A stretch of 64,000 nt of DNA from Acidobacteriota bacterium. GTDB lineage: Bacteria > Acidobacteriota > Vicinamibacteria > Vicinamibacterales > UBA8438. The notes beneath the pieces are model-generated. The model saw only the letters and a list, made by a program, of their open reading frames with translations, was not told the origin of the DNA and ran no database searches. This document shows, in pieces, positions 24,204 to 32,690 of this stretch. Both the position numbers and the translations under genes were made by a program. The stretch is from positions 98,560 through 162,559 of the forward strand of contig VXRJ01000014.1 of the NCBI GenBank assembly GCA_009838525.1. The letters run 5' to 3'. Positions within the stretch are counted from its first letter, which is position 1, and the number at the start of each line of letters is the position of its first letter.

Positions 24204-26735
24204 ATGCGAACCAGGGCTGAACGCGACCCGGGGCTGCTGGTCGCCACGCTGCACGTCGCCGGCCTCTGGGCGGTGGCGGTAGCGCAACCGCTCTACGACG
24301 TCGTCGGCCGAAGCCCGGAGTTCTTTGTCGCGCACGACGCACGGCCGGTGGACCTGGTCGCACTGGTCTTCGCCCTCGGCCTGACCGGTCCGGTCGCGTG
24401 CATTCTGCCCATCGCCGCCGCCCGCCGCCTTGGCCCGCGGTGGCGCGCGATCACTCTCGGCGTCGTGATCGGGACGCTGAGCGGGGCCATTGCCCTCGCC
24501 GCGATCCGCGCGTGGGGCGACTGGAGCGGCGCGCAGACGCTCGCCGTCGCCACGGTGGTGGCCGCCGCCGCGGGATGCGCTTACGTCTGGGCCGCACCGG
24601 TCCGGATGTTCGCCACGTTCCTGTCGGCGGCGGCGCTCGTCGTCCCGGCGGCCTTCCTGTTCAACCCGGCGATGACCTCGCTGCTGGCGCCTCCCGACGC
24701 CGGGCGCGGCGCGCTAGAGGGTGTCACGTTCGAGACAACGCCGCCGGTCGTCGTGGTGGTGTTCGATCAACTGCCGCTCGCCTCGCTTCTCGACCGGGAC
24801 AGCGCCATCGACCGGACGCTCTATCCCCATTTCGCGGCGCTGGCGGACGAGGCGACGTGGTTCCCGAACGCGAGCACGGTCAGCCCCACCACCAGCCTCG
24901 CGGTACCCGCCATCCTGACCGGCCGCTACCCGCGGCACGGAACGCTGCCGACGTTGGACGACCACCCCGGCAATCTCTTCACGCTGCTCGGGTCGCGCTA
25001 TCGCCTGGAGGTGATCGAGCCCCTGACCAGTCTTTGCCCGGCAACGCTCTGCCCCGTCGAACGTCCCGGCGTCCTGGCGTGGCTCGGCGCCGTGCTGCGC
25101 GATCTGCGGATTGTGTGGCTTCAGGTGGTCCTGCCGGACGATCTGACCGGGTCGCTCCCCCCGGTGACGCAGACGTGGGCCGACTTCGCGACGCTGGATC
25201 CGCCGACGTTCGGGGAGGTCTGGCGTGAACAGCGGCGAGACGACCGCCGCCGGGTCGTGGACCGGTTCGTCGCCGGGCTCGCCGGCGGCACCCGCGGCCA
25301 GCCGACGCTCCACTTCCTGCACGTGCTGCTGCCCCACGAGCCCTGGCAGTACCTGCCGACCGGCCAGCGCTTCACCTTCCGTCCCCACGTCCCCGGCCTG
25401 TCGAGGAACAGCAACTGGACTCGCGACCCCCGACCGGTCGCCCGCAACTATCAGCGCCACCTGCTGCAGGTGGGCTACGTCGACAAGATCCTGGGCGACA
25501 TCGTCGCGCGGCTGCGGGACACGGGAACCTGGGACGACGCGCTCGTTGTCGTCACCGCCGATCACGGCGCCAGTTTTCGCCCCGGCTTCGCGCTGCGCCG
25601 GCCGGAAGACGGCACGATGGCGGACGTCGCTTCGGTGCCGCTGCTGGTCAAGCTGCCGGGGCAACGGACCGGCAGCGTGAACCGGGCGAACGTCGAGACC
25701 ATCGACATCCTCCCGACCATCGCCGGCGCCGTCGGGGCGCGGCTGCCCTGGGAAGCGGACGGCGCCGACATCCTGGCCGCGCGGCCGCCGGCGAGGCCCG
25801 TGAAGCAGATTCACCTGTTCGACGCCGAGCGGGTCGAGGAAGCACCGGCCGACCTTTCCGCGGAGCTTGCGGACACCGTGGCGCGCAAGTTCGCCATCTT
25901 CGAAAACGGCAGTCCATTCGATCCGTTGCGCGTCGGCATGGAGTACGGCCGGCTGGTGGGCGAGCCGGCCGCCGCCTACACCTCGGGGCGGCGCGCGCCG
26001 TTCGAGGCGACGCTTGATGCCCAGGGTCTGCTGGGCGATGTCCGCCCGGACGCCGATTTCGTGCCGGCGCAGCTCGCCGGCGTCGTTGTCGCGCCGGACA
26101 CGGAGGCATCGACCGACCCGCCGCCGCTCGCCGTCGCCGTCAACGGCGTTGTCGCCGCCGTGACGCGGCCCTACACGTTTCGGGTAAGCGGACGTTCCGG
26201 CATGTGGGAGTCGATTGTCGAGCCCCGGTTGTTCACGCCCGGCGCCAACACGATCGAGCTGTTCGCGATTCGCGAGGACGACACCGGAGGGATTGCGCTG
26301 GACGCCGCCTACCGGTCCGATCCCTCCGCCTCCCCCGACAACCTCATCCTCGAAGAGATGGCGGAGGCCTCCGGCGTCGCCACGTCCGGTTTCTACCTCC
26401 AGGAGTGGGCTCGCAACCGTCCCGTCCGCTGGACGGACGGCCACGGACGGATCACGGCGCCGATCGACCCGCGGTCGCCGCCGGCCGCGCTCGGCGTCGA
26501 GGTGAGCATGACGGGGGGCCGCACCCCGAAGGCCCTGCAGATCGACGTCAACGGATGCAGGCTGTACCGCGGGATCGCGGAGCCGGGATGGTCGGCCACG
26601 TTCCCGTTCGACCGATGCCCGATCCGCGGGAACACCATCGAGATCGATCTCGTGAGCGGTACGCATGTCCCGGTCAGGGGTGACAGCCGGACGCTGGGGC
26701 TGGCGTTCGCGGTGGTGGAGCTGCTGGAGGAGTAG
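24204..26735 (+). CDS. Membrane sulfatase/phosphoethanolamine-transferase-like protein (alkaline phosphatase superfamily)
   Basis: The 843-residue protein has about five N-terminal membrane helices (residues 10-165), then an alkaline-phosphatase-superfamily domain: VVVVVFDQLP binds the first metal, TVSPTTSLAVPAILTGRYP holds the nucleophile region, HFLHVLLPHEPW and VVVTADHGASFRPG supply further metal ligands. The nucleophile site has Ser/Thr and no Cys, so it is not a formylglycine sulfatase and is closer to LTA-synthase or lipid A phosphoethanolamine-transferase-like enzymes. The last 230 residues form beta-rich domains. It probably modifies surface glycolipids with the two upstream gene products. 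Confidence 0.75.
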   Translation: MRTRAERDPGLLVATLHVAGLWAVAVAQPLYDVVGRSPEFFVAHDARPVDLVALVFALGLTGPVACILPIAAARRLGPRWRAITLGVVIGTLSGAIALAAIRAWGDWSGAQTLAVATVVAAAAGCAYVWAAPVRMFATFLSAAALVVPAAFLFNPAMTSLLAPPDAGRGALEGVTFETTPPVVVVVFDQLPLASLLDRDSAIDRTLYPHFAALADEATWFPNASTVSPTTSLAVPAILTGRYPRHGTLPTLDDHPGNLFTLLGSRYRLEVIEPLTSLCPATLCPVERPGVLAWLGAVLRDLRIVWLQVVLPDDLTGSLPPVTQTWADFATLDPPTFGEVWREQRRDDRRRVVDRFVAGLAGGTRGQPTLHFLHVLLPHEPWQYLPTGQRFTFRPHVPGLSRNSNWTRDPRPVARNYQRHLLQVGYVDKILGDIVARLRDTGTWDDALVVVTADHGASFRPGFALRRPEDGTMADVASVPLLVKLPGQRTGSVNRANVETIDILPTIAGAVGARLPWEADGADILAARPPARPVKQIHLFDAERVEEAPADLSAELADTVARKFAIFENGSPFDPLRVGMEYGRLVGEPAAAYTSGRRAPFEATLDAQGLLGDVRPDADFVPAQLAGVVVAPDTEASTDPPPLAVAVNGVVAAVTRPYTFRVSGRSGMWESIVEPRLFTPGANTIELFAIREDDTGGIALDAAYRSDPSASPDNLILEEMAEASGVATSGFYLQEWARNRPVRWTDGHGRITAPIDPRSPPAALGVEVSMTGGRTPKALQIDVNGCRLYRGIAEPGWSATFPFDRCPIRGNTIEIDLVSGTHVPVRGDSRTLGLAFAVVELLEE

Positions 26736-26801
26736 GACTCCCCGGCGGGGCCCAATCCAGCGAGCCCAACGCAGCGGGGCCAACCCTTCGGCGGCCGGAC
26801 G

Positions 26802-26807
26802 TATAAT
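26802..26807 (+). promoter_or_regulatory. -10 element of the tRNA-Val promoter
   Basis: A perfect TATAAT lies 21 bases before the mature 5' end of tRNA-Val. No convincing -35 hexamer was found at the usual distance. Confidence 0.5.
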
Positions 26808-26827
26808 CGGGGGCGGGCGATCGCCGC

Positions 26828-26902
26828 GGGCGGTTAGCTCAGGGGTAGAGCACCGGTTTTACACGCCGGCTGTCACAGGTTCAAATCCTGTACCGCCCAC
26901 CA
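26828..26902 (+). tRNA. tRNA-Val (anticodon TAC)
   Basis: GGGCGGT pairs perfectly with ACCGCCC. The D arm GCTCAGGGGTAGAGC is normal, the anticodon stem CCGGT/GCCGG encloses the loop TTTACAC with anticodon TAC, and the T arm is ACAGG TTCAAAT CCTGT. The 3' CCA is encoded. Confidence 0.95.
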
Positions 26903-26993
26903 TCCACGCCACTCCCGCACGACGGCCGGACGCGGGCCTTCGTATCGGCAACCGCCGCCCGAATGCGCTATGATCATTTGTTCCGACCTGTGC

Positions 26994-27070
26994 GGGGTCG
27001 TAGTTCAGCTGGTTAGAACGCCGGCCTGTCACGCCGGAGGTCGCGAGTTCGAGTCTCGTCGGCCCCGCCA
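26994..27070 (+). tRNA. tRNA-Asp (anticodon GTC)
   Basis: The acceptor stem GGGGTCG/CGGCCCC has one G-T pair. The anticodon stem CCGGC/GCCGG encloses CTGTCAC with anticodon GTC, and the T loop is TTCGAGT. The 3' CCA is encoded. TATGAT at 26969-26974 is a likely -10 element. Confidence 0.95.
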
Positions 27071-27079
27071 CTTTCCTCA

Positions 27080-27200
27080 ACCTGATGGCCCAAATCGTCT
27101 TCGTGTTGGCGACTGGCGCGTGTTCTTCACACGACGGGACGAAGGCGTGATCGAGATCGACACCATTCTCCATCGGCGCGAGGCGTACCGACGCCCTTGA
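27080..27200 (+). pseudogene. C-terminal remnant of a RelE/ParE-type toxin
   Basis: The frame after tRNA-Asp reads NRLRVGDWRVFFTRRDEG and then VIEIDTILHRREAYRRP before a stop. RLRVGDWRVFF...ILHRREAYR is the hallmark C-terminal strand pair of RelE/ParE toxins. The N-terminal half is missing: the frame runs back into the tRNA gene with no start. The fragment begins within about ten bases of the tRNA 3' end, which suggests it was cut off by a recombination event at the tRNA. Confidence 0.6.
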
Positions 27201-27236
27201 TCGCACCGACAGGCGTGTCAAGCGGCAGGAGGTAGA

Positions 27237-27434
27237 TCAGGAGCCGCGTTCCAGCTCTCGCTTGATTTGATCCAGGGTGAACGTGCGGCCGGCTGCGTGA
27301 TCCGCACGCCCCTCTTCGATGGCGTGGATCGCGCTCTCACTCAGCTCCTCGTCGCTTCGTCCCGCCCGCGATCGTTGGCGCACGTCAATAGGCTGACGGA
27401 CCCGAGAAGTCGGTCGCGCTTTCAACTCCGGCAT
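27237..27434 (-). CDS. Small antitoxin-like protein
   Basis: The 65-residue protein has a basic N-terminus and the C-terminal phrase SAIHAIEEGRADHAAGRTFT followed by LDQIKRELERG, which resembles the toxin-binding ends of RelB-type antitoxins that have a full N-terminal DNA-binding domain. It is convergent with the RelE-type remnant at 27080-27200. No intact toxin is adjacent on its strand. It is probably an orphan, perhaps of the same broken locus. Confidence 0.5.
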   Translation of the reverse strand: MPELKARPTSRVRQPIDVRQRSRAGRSDEELSESAIHAIEEGRADHAAGRTFTLDQIKRELERGS

Positions 27435-27476
27435 CCTCTAGTCTCCCGATACCCAATGATAACCGTTGTCGACCCG

Positions 27477-28028
27477 TCACGGTGCAGTAAACCACGCCTT
27501 CACGGCCATGACGGCAACCGTGCCGAGGAGGCCGGCGACGGCGTGGTGTTCCCGGTTGTCGATGGCGTGGCGCAGGCTGAAGCGGCGGCCGGCGGCGCCC
27601 GGCGTCAGCTCGCCTGCAACATAGCGAGTGTAGGTGTCGCCGAACGCGTCCCGCAGAGTCGCCGTCTCGAGGCGGATCGCCGCCGCGGTCATCGCGCCGA
27701 CGTAGCCCAGCACGACGACGGCGACCACCCAGTTGGCGGCGATGACGGAGAATCCGACACCCAGGAGCCCGGACCCGACGTAGAGGGGATGCTGCATCCA
27801 GCGGTACGGCCCGGACGTGGTCACCTCGCGTCCCTTCATGAGGTGTCCCGCCGCCCATAGGCGCAACGCCTCGCCGGCCAGCGCGATCGCGGTGCCGGCT
27901 ATGAGCGTCGTCCAGGTCGGCGTCGCCAGGGCGAACGCGACCACCGCCACCGCGAAGCCGGTGACGACGCGGCGCCGGGCCAGGTGAAAGAGACGCCGCA
28001 GCCCGTGGTCGCGGTCGAGATCAAGCAT
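27477..28028 (-). CDS. Isoprenylcysteine carboxyl methyltransferase (ICMT/PEMT)-like membrane protein
   Basis: From the ATG at 28028 the protein is 183 residues with four to five membrane helices. The ICMT/PEMT signature is clear: GREVTTSGPYRWMQHPLYVG at about 85-104 binds SAM, and RLETATLRDAFGDTYTRYVA follows in the C-terminal part. It methylates a membrane-associated substrate that cannot be named. Its start overlaps the stop of the heptosyltransferase gene by eight bases, so it is the last gene of the heptose operon. Confidence 0.75.
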   Translation of the reverse strand: MLDLDRDHGLRRLFHLARRRVVTGFAVAVVAFALATPTWTTLIAGTAIALAGEALRLWAAGHLMKGREVTTSGPYRWMQHPLYVGSGLLGVGFSVIAANWVVAVVVLGYVGAMTAAAIRLETATLRDAFGDTYTRYVAGELTPGAAGRRFSLRHAIDNREHHAVAGLLGTVAVMAVKAWFTAP

Positions 28029-29085
28029 CGGTCCTCGGATCGGCGCCCCCGAGGCGGCGGTCGATCGCGGCGCACACCTGCGCCACCTCCAGGCGATCGA
28101 GACACCACGACGGCGCCGTGCAGTGGCGCGCCATCCTTCCCTCCGGGCCGGACCGGGCGCGCTGCCGGTAGCAGTCGCACTCCGCCGCGACGACGACGTC
28201 CGCCTCCGCCCACGGCCCGTTGCGGGCTGGATCGCTCGGTCCGTACAGGCCGACGACGGGCACGCCGAGCGCGGCGGCCAGATGGAGCGGCCCGGTATCG
28301 CCGGACACGACCAGCGCCGCGCCCTGCAGGAGCGCGGCCAACTCCGCGAGGCTCGACTCGGGCGCGAGCGTCGCCGCGCCGTCCGACGCGTCGACTGCCG
28401 CGACGGCAGACGATTCCCCGTCGCCCGGTCCCCAGACGACGACGGCCGGCAAGCCGTGCGCGTCCCGGAGGTGGGTGGCGATGGCGGCGAACCGCTCCGG
28501 CGGCCATCGCTTCGTCGGCCACGCCGCATTGGGATTGAGGACGGCGTACCGCCCGGTCGGCGCGTCCAGATCGCCCCGCAGCTCGTCGACGAGCGGGGAT
28601 GGCGGCGCCTCCAGCGGGAACGACCAGGCGACGGCGCTCGGTTCCGACTCCCCCACCGCGGCCAGGATGCCCAGGTTGCGATCGATCACATGCCGGGGAT
28701 TTCCGGGGTGAATCGTCTCGTCGTAGCCCCAGCCCGCCCACCGCTCGCGCAGGAACGGCGCCGCGAACCCGACCCGGCGCGTGGCGCCGCTCAGCCATAC
28801 CGCCGCCGCCGACTTGGCGAGCCCCTGCAGATCGAGGGCGACGTCGTAGCCGCCGTCCCGAAGCTCGCGCCGGAACGCGAGCCACGCGGCGACCGCCGGA
28901 CGGCTGCGTGACGCCAGGACGATGGGCCGGTCGATCACCGGAGTCAGCTCGAGCAGTTCGGCGTAGCGCTCGTCCACGGCCCAGTCGACGGTCGCGTCGG
29001 GGAACTTGCGGCGGAGAGCCGCAGCCACCGGCAGCGTGTGGATGATGTCGCCGACCGCGCCCAGCCGGACGATCAGCAGGCGCAT
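28021..29085 (-). CDS. ADP-heptose:LPS heptosyltransferase (GT9)
   Basis: The 354-residue GT-B enzyme starts MRLLIVRLGAVGDIIHTLPV, the typical WaaC/RfaC start. The family 9 features follow: YDVALDLQGLAKSAA, RVGFAAPFLRERWA, YAVLNPNAAWPTKRWPPERF and VVSGDTGPLHLAAALGVPVV with the acceptor and ADP-heptose contacts. A longer frame to 29154 is open but adds no family sequence. The overall motif set is closest to heptosyltransferase I. It lies 10 bases after hldC. Confidence 0.88.
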   Translation of the reverse strand: MRLLIVRLGAVGDIIHTLPVAAALRRKFPDATVDWAVDERYAELLELTPVIDRPIVLASRSRPAVAAWLAFRRELRDGGYDVALDLQGLAKSAAAVWLSGATRRVGFAAPFLRERWAGWGYDETIHPGNPRHVIDRNLGILAAVGESEPSAVAWSFPLEAPPSPLVDELRGDLDAPTGRYAVLNPNAAWPTKRWPPERFAAIATHLRDAHGLPAVVVWGPGDGESSAVAAVDASDGAATLAPESSLAELAALLQGAALVVSGDTGPLHLAAALGVPVVGLYGPSDPARNGPWAEADVVVAAECDCYRQRARSGPEGRMARHCTAPSWCLDRLEVAQVCAAIDRRLGGADPRTDA

Positions 29086-29095
29086 CGAGAATGCG

Positions 29096-29635
29096 TCACT
29101 CCGGGTCGCCCACGGCGCCCTGGCCGGCCGCGCCGGCGGCAGGCCGCGCAGCATCCAGGCTCGCGGCGGCGGCGCGGATCCGGTCGAGCAGGTCGCGCGT
29201 CGAATGATCCTTCGGGTCGCCGACGATCGCCGTCCGACCGCCCGACGCCGCGACCACGTCGCGCTCGGGGACCGTCGCCGCCGTGTAGTCGGTGCCCTTG
29301 CAATGGACGTCGGGGCGGATTCGTTCGATCACCGGCGCCACCGTCGGGCCGGAGAAGAGGACGACGTAGTCGACCATCGCCAGCGCGGCGATGAGCTCGG
29401 CGCGTTCTTCCTCCGGATGGAGCGGCCGGCCGTCGCCCTTGAGGGCGCGCACCGAGTCGTCGTCGTTGACGGCGACCACCAGCCGGTCCGCTTCCCGCGC
29501 GGCGCCAGCCAGGTAACGGACATGCCCGACGTGCAGGAGGTCGAAGCAGCCGTTTGCGAGCGCGACGGTCCGGCCGGCGGCACGCTCGGCCGCCACGACC
29601 GCTTCCAGTTCATCCGCGCTCACCACCCTGCCCAT
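29096..29635 (-). CDS. hldC: D-glycero-beta-D-manno-heptose 1-phosphate adenylyltransferase
   Basis: The 179-residue nucleotidyltransferase has the cytidylyltransferase-type motif LANGCFDLLHVGHVRYLAGA at 26-45, VVAVNDDDSVRALKG, PEEERAELIAAL and HCKGTDYTAATVPERDVV. It forms ADP-heptose from heptose 1-phosphate. In E. coli this activity is the C-terminal half of HldE; here it is a separate gene directly after hldA (one-base gap), as in many Acidobacteriota and other bacteria. Confidence 0.9.
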   Translation of the reverse strand: MGRVVSADELEAVVAAERAAGRTVALANGCFDLLHVGHVRYLAGAAREADRLVVAVNDDDSVRALKGDGRPLHPEEERAELIAALAMVDYVVLFSGPTVAPVIERIRPDVHCKGTDYTAATVPERDVVAASGGRTAIVGDPKDHSTRDLLDRIRAAAASLDAARPAAGAAGQGAVGDPE

Positions 29636-29636
29636 C

Positions 29637-30686
29637 TCAATCGGCGCGGATGGCGGCGATCAGCTCGTCGCCCGTCACCGTGGCCGTGCCGCGCTTCATG
29701 ACGACCAGGCCGGCCGCGTAGTTGGCCAGCCGCGCCCCCTCGTAGAGCGAGGCCCCGGCGGCGAGGGCGAGGGTCAGGGTGGCTATGACGGTATCGCCGG
29801 CGCCGGTGACGTCGGTCACCTCGTCGGTGCCGTGGATCGGGACGTGATCGGTCCGCTGCCCCCGGACGAAAAGCGCCATCCCGCGGCTGCCGCGCGTCAC
29901 GACGACCCCCCGCGTGGCGCTCCTCTGGAGAATCGAGCGGCCCGCCCGCTCCAGCGCCTCTTCGTCATCGCCGATCGGAAAACCGGCCATGCGTTCCGCC
30001 TCCGACTCGTTCGGCGTGCAGGCGGTGGCGCCGCGGAAGGCGGCGAGGTTGTGGCGCGAATCGATCAGGACGGGGGTGGAGCGACGCCGGACGCTGCCGC
30101 CGACCGCGCCGGTGATCTTCTGAAAAAGGGCCGGCGTGACGAGGCCGGATCCGTAGTCCGAGACGAGCACGGCGTCGCAGTCCGCGACGGCGGCGAGCGC
30201 CGCCTCTTCGAGCGCGGCGGCGGCGGCGGCCGCGTCGCGCAGGTCGGCGGGGTGATCGATCCGGACCACCTGCTGCCGCGCCGTGTGCGGGCTCCCCGCG
30301 AGGATGCGGGTCTTGACCGGGGCGCGATACCCGGCGGGTCGGACCACGTGCGCGCGGTCGACGTGAGGGCCGAGCGCGCGGAACAGCCGGCGGTCGCGGT
30401 CGCCGCGGCCCACGAGGCCGACCAGGCGCGCCTCGCCCCCGAGGGCGCCGGCGTTGCAGGCGGCGTTCGCGGCGCCGCCGGGAACGATCGTGTCGCCCGC
30501 GTAGTCGAGAATCAGCACCGGGGACTCGCGGGAGATGCGCGACGGGTCGCCGTAGAGAAAACGATCGCAGATCACGTCCCCGACAACGGCGACGCGGCGG
30601 CCGGTGAACCGCTCGGCGAGTTCGATCAGGCGGGAGGAGAGATCCGCATCGGAACGGAGCGGTTGGACGCCTGTTACTGGACTCAC
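29637..30686 (-). CDS. hldA: D-glycero-beta-D-manno-heptose 7-phosphate kinase (PfkB family)
   Basis: The 349-residue ribokinase-family enzyme has GDVICDRFLYGDPSRISRES near 38-57, VPGGAANAACNAGALGG, the second PfkB signature DVTGAGDTVIATLTLALAAG with the catalytic Asp, and ACTPNESEAERM. It phosphorylates D-glycero-D-manno-heptose 7-phosphate at C1, the step before HldC and after GmhA, which is not in this window. It heads the minus-strand operon hldA-hldC-heptosyltransferase-ICMT. Confidence 0.9.
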   Translation of the reverse strand: MSPVTGVQPLRSDADLSSRLIELAERFTGRRVAVVGDVICDRFLYGDPSRISRESPVLILDYAGDTIVPGGAANAACNAGALGGEARLVGLVGRGDRDRRLFRALGPHVDRAHVVRPAGYRAPVKTRILAGSPHTARQQVVRIDHPADLRDAAAAAAALEEAALAAVADCDAVLVSDYGSGLVTPALFQKITGAVGGSVRRRSTPVLIDSRHNLAAFRGATACTPNESEAERMAGFPIGDDEEALERAGRSILQRSATRGVVVTRGSRGMALFVRGQRTDHVPIHGTDEVTDVTGAGDTVIATLTLALAAGASLYEGARLANYAAGLVVMKRGTATVTGDELIAAIRAD

Positions 30687-30767
30687 GGAGATCCGATCAA
30701 GTGCGTGATGCGGTAGCGCATCGCATTATTGCAGACCCACGCCCTGTGGGAGTGCCATCGCGGACTG

Positions 30768-32504
30768 CTAGACCGGCACAGCATCGGCGCTTTCTGCCAC
30801 CTGCACAATCGCATCGAGCTTCTCGCGGATTTCGGTGTCGACTTCACTCTCTGGAACATGCCGGACAAGTTCGTGGAAGTTCTTCTTGGCCATCAGATTC
30901 GGCAGGCGGAGCCGCTCGAAATAGGCCTTGAAGAGCGGTGTCAGGAAATCGTCGCTCGCTTTGATGTCCGCACTCCAGGGTGAACCCTTACCCAAGGCCT
31001 TCAACGCCGATTCGATCTCGTCAATGGCGGCTCGCATCGCCTCCAGCCGTCGGCCGGCTTCTGCTGCGGTGAAGAGGGGACCGTTTGCATCCTCCGGCGC
31101 CGAGGCCGTCGCGTACGCTTCCAGTGTCGCTCGCGTGCAGACATAGTTCTCGATTTCCCGGCGTCTCCACATCAGACACTCGACAGGAGCCATGTCTCGC
31201 GGTTCGGCGTCGCGTCGATCGAAGAGAGCTACGCCGCGCAGTCCCGAGAGCGCCTCGCGCAGGCCGTGATAGTGGTTCTGTACGGCGGCGGGTCGGTTCC
31301 CCACGTAGTGCACGAAGGGCCGCTCCAACTCTTCCACTGCACGCCCATGCCCGAGTCTCTCTGCAAAGGCCTGCAGAAACGAAAGGTCCGTAGAACCCTC
31401 AAGATAAAGCACCCAGCCGGTCTGCTCGGCTTGGTAGTACTGATCGAATCCGATGTCGCGAAGCGCTTTAAGGAGCTGGCTGCCCCGATCGTCGACGCGG
31501 TGTGGAGCGCCCACGAAGGCTACGACGACATCCCGTTCGGCGGCTTCGTTGAGCAAGACTTCCGAGTGACTGGCGGCAATTACCTGACCCCCGCTCCGGG
31601 CCGCAACGTCGGTGAGCAGTCGGTAGATCTGCCGCTGCCGGAGAATCTCCAAGTGCGCATCGGGCTCGTCGAGCAGCAGGACCGCGCCGGGATTCGCATA
31701 CAGATAGGCCAGCAGGAGGAGCGTCTGCTGCAGGCCGCTGCCGGATGAAGACAGGTCGAGCCGGACACCCCGTTCGCGGTAGGTCATCGCGATCTCGCCC
31801 CGTTCTGCGACGTAGCGAGGCGGATCGAGCTCGGACCCGAACAGATTCTGGACCTGCTCCACCAGTTCATTCCAGCGTTCCGGCTGCCCTTCGTGGATCT
31901 GGAAGCAGAGATTGCGCAGGACCTCGGCAGTGCGACCCTCGCCAATCCGCACGTTCACCGCGCCCTGATCCAGTCTTGTCTCGGTGGCGGCCAGCCCAGA
32001 CATCGGTGGCAGAAACGCGATCTCCACCGTTCCCGCTTCGTCGGGTACCGGCAAGCGATCAGGCGCCTTGCCCTCCGAGCGGCGAAGGAGCCGACAGTAG
32101 AAGGACTCCTCATTCGCGTAGTCGAATTCGAGCCCGCAGGTCCACACCTTGTCGTTCGTGACGCCCTCGACGACTAGATCGATGCGGATGTTGCTTGTGG
32201 TCTGCCGGCCATCGACCTTTCGAACGTCGCGCACGTGCATTGAGCGCCACAACAGATTCGCGTCCGGGATCGGAATCGCCACGAGATCCCGGCGGTTCAC
32301 GGTGACACCGGGACGCTTCTCCGGAGTGGTTCTTCCCGAACGCTTCTCGTTCCAGCGCTTCAGGCCAATGTCCCATAAGGCCAGCGCCTGCATCGCCGAC
32401 GTCTTGCCGGAGTTGTTCGGGCCGATGAACACCACCGGGCTGCCGAGCTCGATCTCGACTTCCCCGAAACGTTTGAAGTTACGTACCGTGAGTTTGGTGA
32501 GCAT
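30768..32504 (-). CDS. OLD-family ATPase with TOPRIM nuclease domain
   Basis: The 578-residue protein starts LTKLTVRNFKRFGEVEIELG and has the Walker A motif GPNNSGKT at 28-35, the ABC signature LSSSGSGLQQTLLLLAYL near 255, Walker B AVLLLDEPDAHLEI, and the H-loop VIAASHS. A TOPRIM domain follows: LYLEGSTDLSFLQAFAE with the first Glu and VALFDRRDAEP with the DxD-like acidic residues, then REIENYV. This is the single-gene OLD type of nuclease linked to phage defence. No UvrD-type helicase is adjacent, so it is not a Gabija pair. It sits alone between hldA and kdtA. Confidence 0.82.
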   Translation of the reverse strand: MLTKLTVRNFKRFGEVEIELGSPVVFIGPNNSGKTSAMQALALWDIGLKRWNEKRSGRTTPEKRPGVTVNRRDLVAIPIPDANLLWRSMHVRDVRKVDGRQTTSNIRIDLVVEGVTNDKVWTCGLEFDYANEESFYCRLLRRSEGKAPDRLPVPDEAGTVEIAFLPPMSGLAATETRLDQGAVNVRIGEGRTAEVLRNLCFQIHEGQPERWNELVEQVQNLFGSELDPPRYVAERGEIAMTYRERGVRLDLSSSGSGLQQTLLLLAYLYANPGAVLLLDEPDAHLEILRQRQIYRLLTDVAARSGGQVIAASHSEVLLNEAAERDVVVAFVGAPHRVDDRGSQLLKALRDIGFDQYYQAEQTGWVLYLEGSTDLSFLQAFAERLGHGRAVEELERPFVHYVGNRPAAVQNHYHGLREALSGLRGVALFDRRDAEPRDMAPVECLMWRRREIENYVCTRATLEAYATASAPEDANGPLFTAAEAGRRLEAMRAAIDEIESALKALGKGSPWSADIKASDDFLTPLFKAYFERLRLPNLMAKKNFHELVRHVPESEVDTEIREKLDAIVQVAESADAVPV

Positions 32505-32623
32505 CAGCAGGCTGGATCACGGCGCACGCGGTGACACTCGGTCCGGCGGCCACGTCACGGCCGGAGTGTAGCGCAGCACGGCGCCAGCCGCACCGCGAGT
32601 GACGTACTATGGGGTCCGTGCCG

Positions 32624-32676
32624 GTGCCGGTCTGGAGACCGGCGAACCATCGTGCCGGCCTGGAGGCCGGCGCACC
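32624..32676 (+). repeat. Two adjacent palindromic repeats upstream of kdtA, one with compensatory changes
   Basis: The first, 32624-32648, has the stem GCCGGTCT/AGACCGGC in place of GCCGGCCT/AGGCCGGC; both sides changed so pairing is kept. The second, 32652-32676, matches the common form. They end 14 bases before the kdtA ATG and lie close to its ribosome site. Confidence 0.85.
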
Positions 32677-32690
32677 GGCCAGCGCACGGC

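Noticed and set aside
22599..24335. Long antisense reading frame of 578 codons
   Set aside because: It lies opposite the methyltransferase gene with clear motifs; its translation is Arg/Pro-rich with no family features, as expected for the antisense of GC-rich codons.
24714..26783. Long antisense reading frame of 689 codons
   Set aside because: It is the mirror of the sulfatase-like gene and shows no recognisable domain.
30768..32504. Gabija system
   Set aside because: The OLD-type protein lacks an adjacent UvrD-like helicase on either side.
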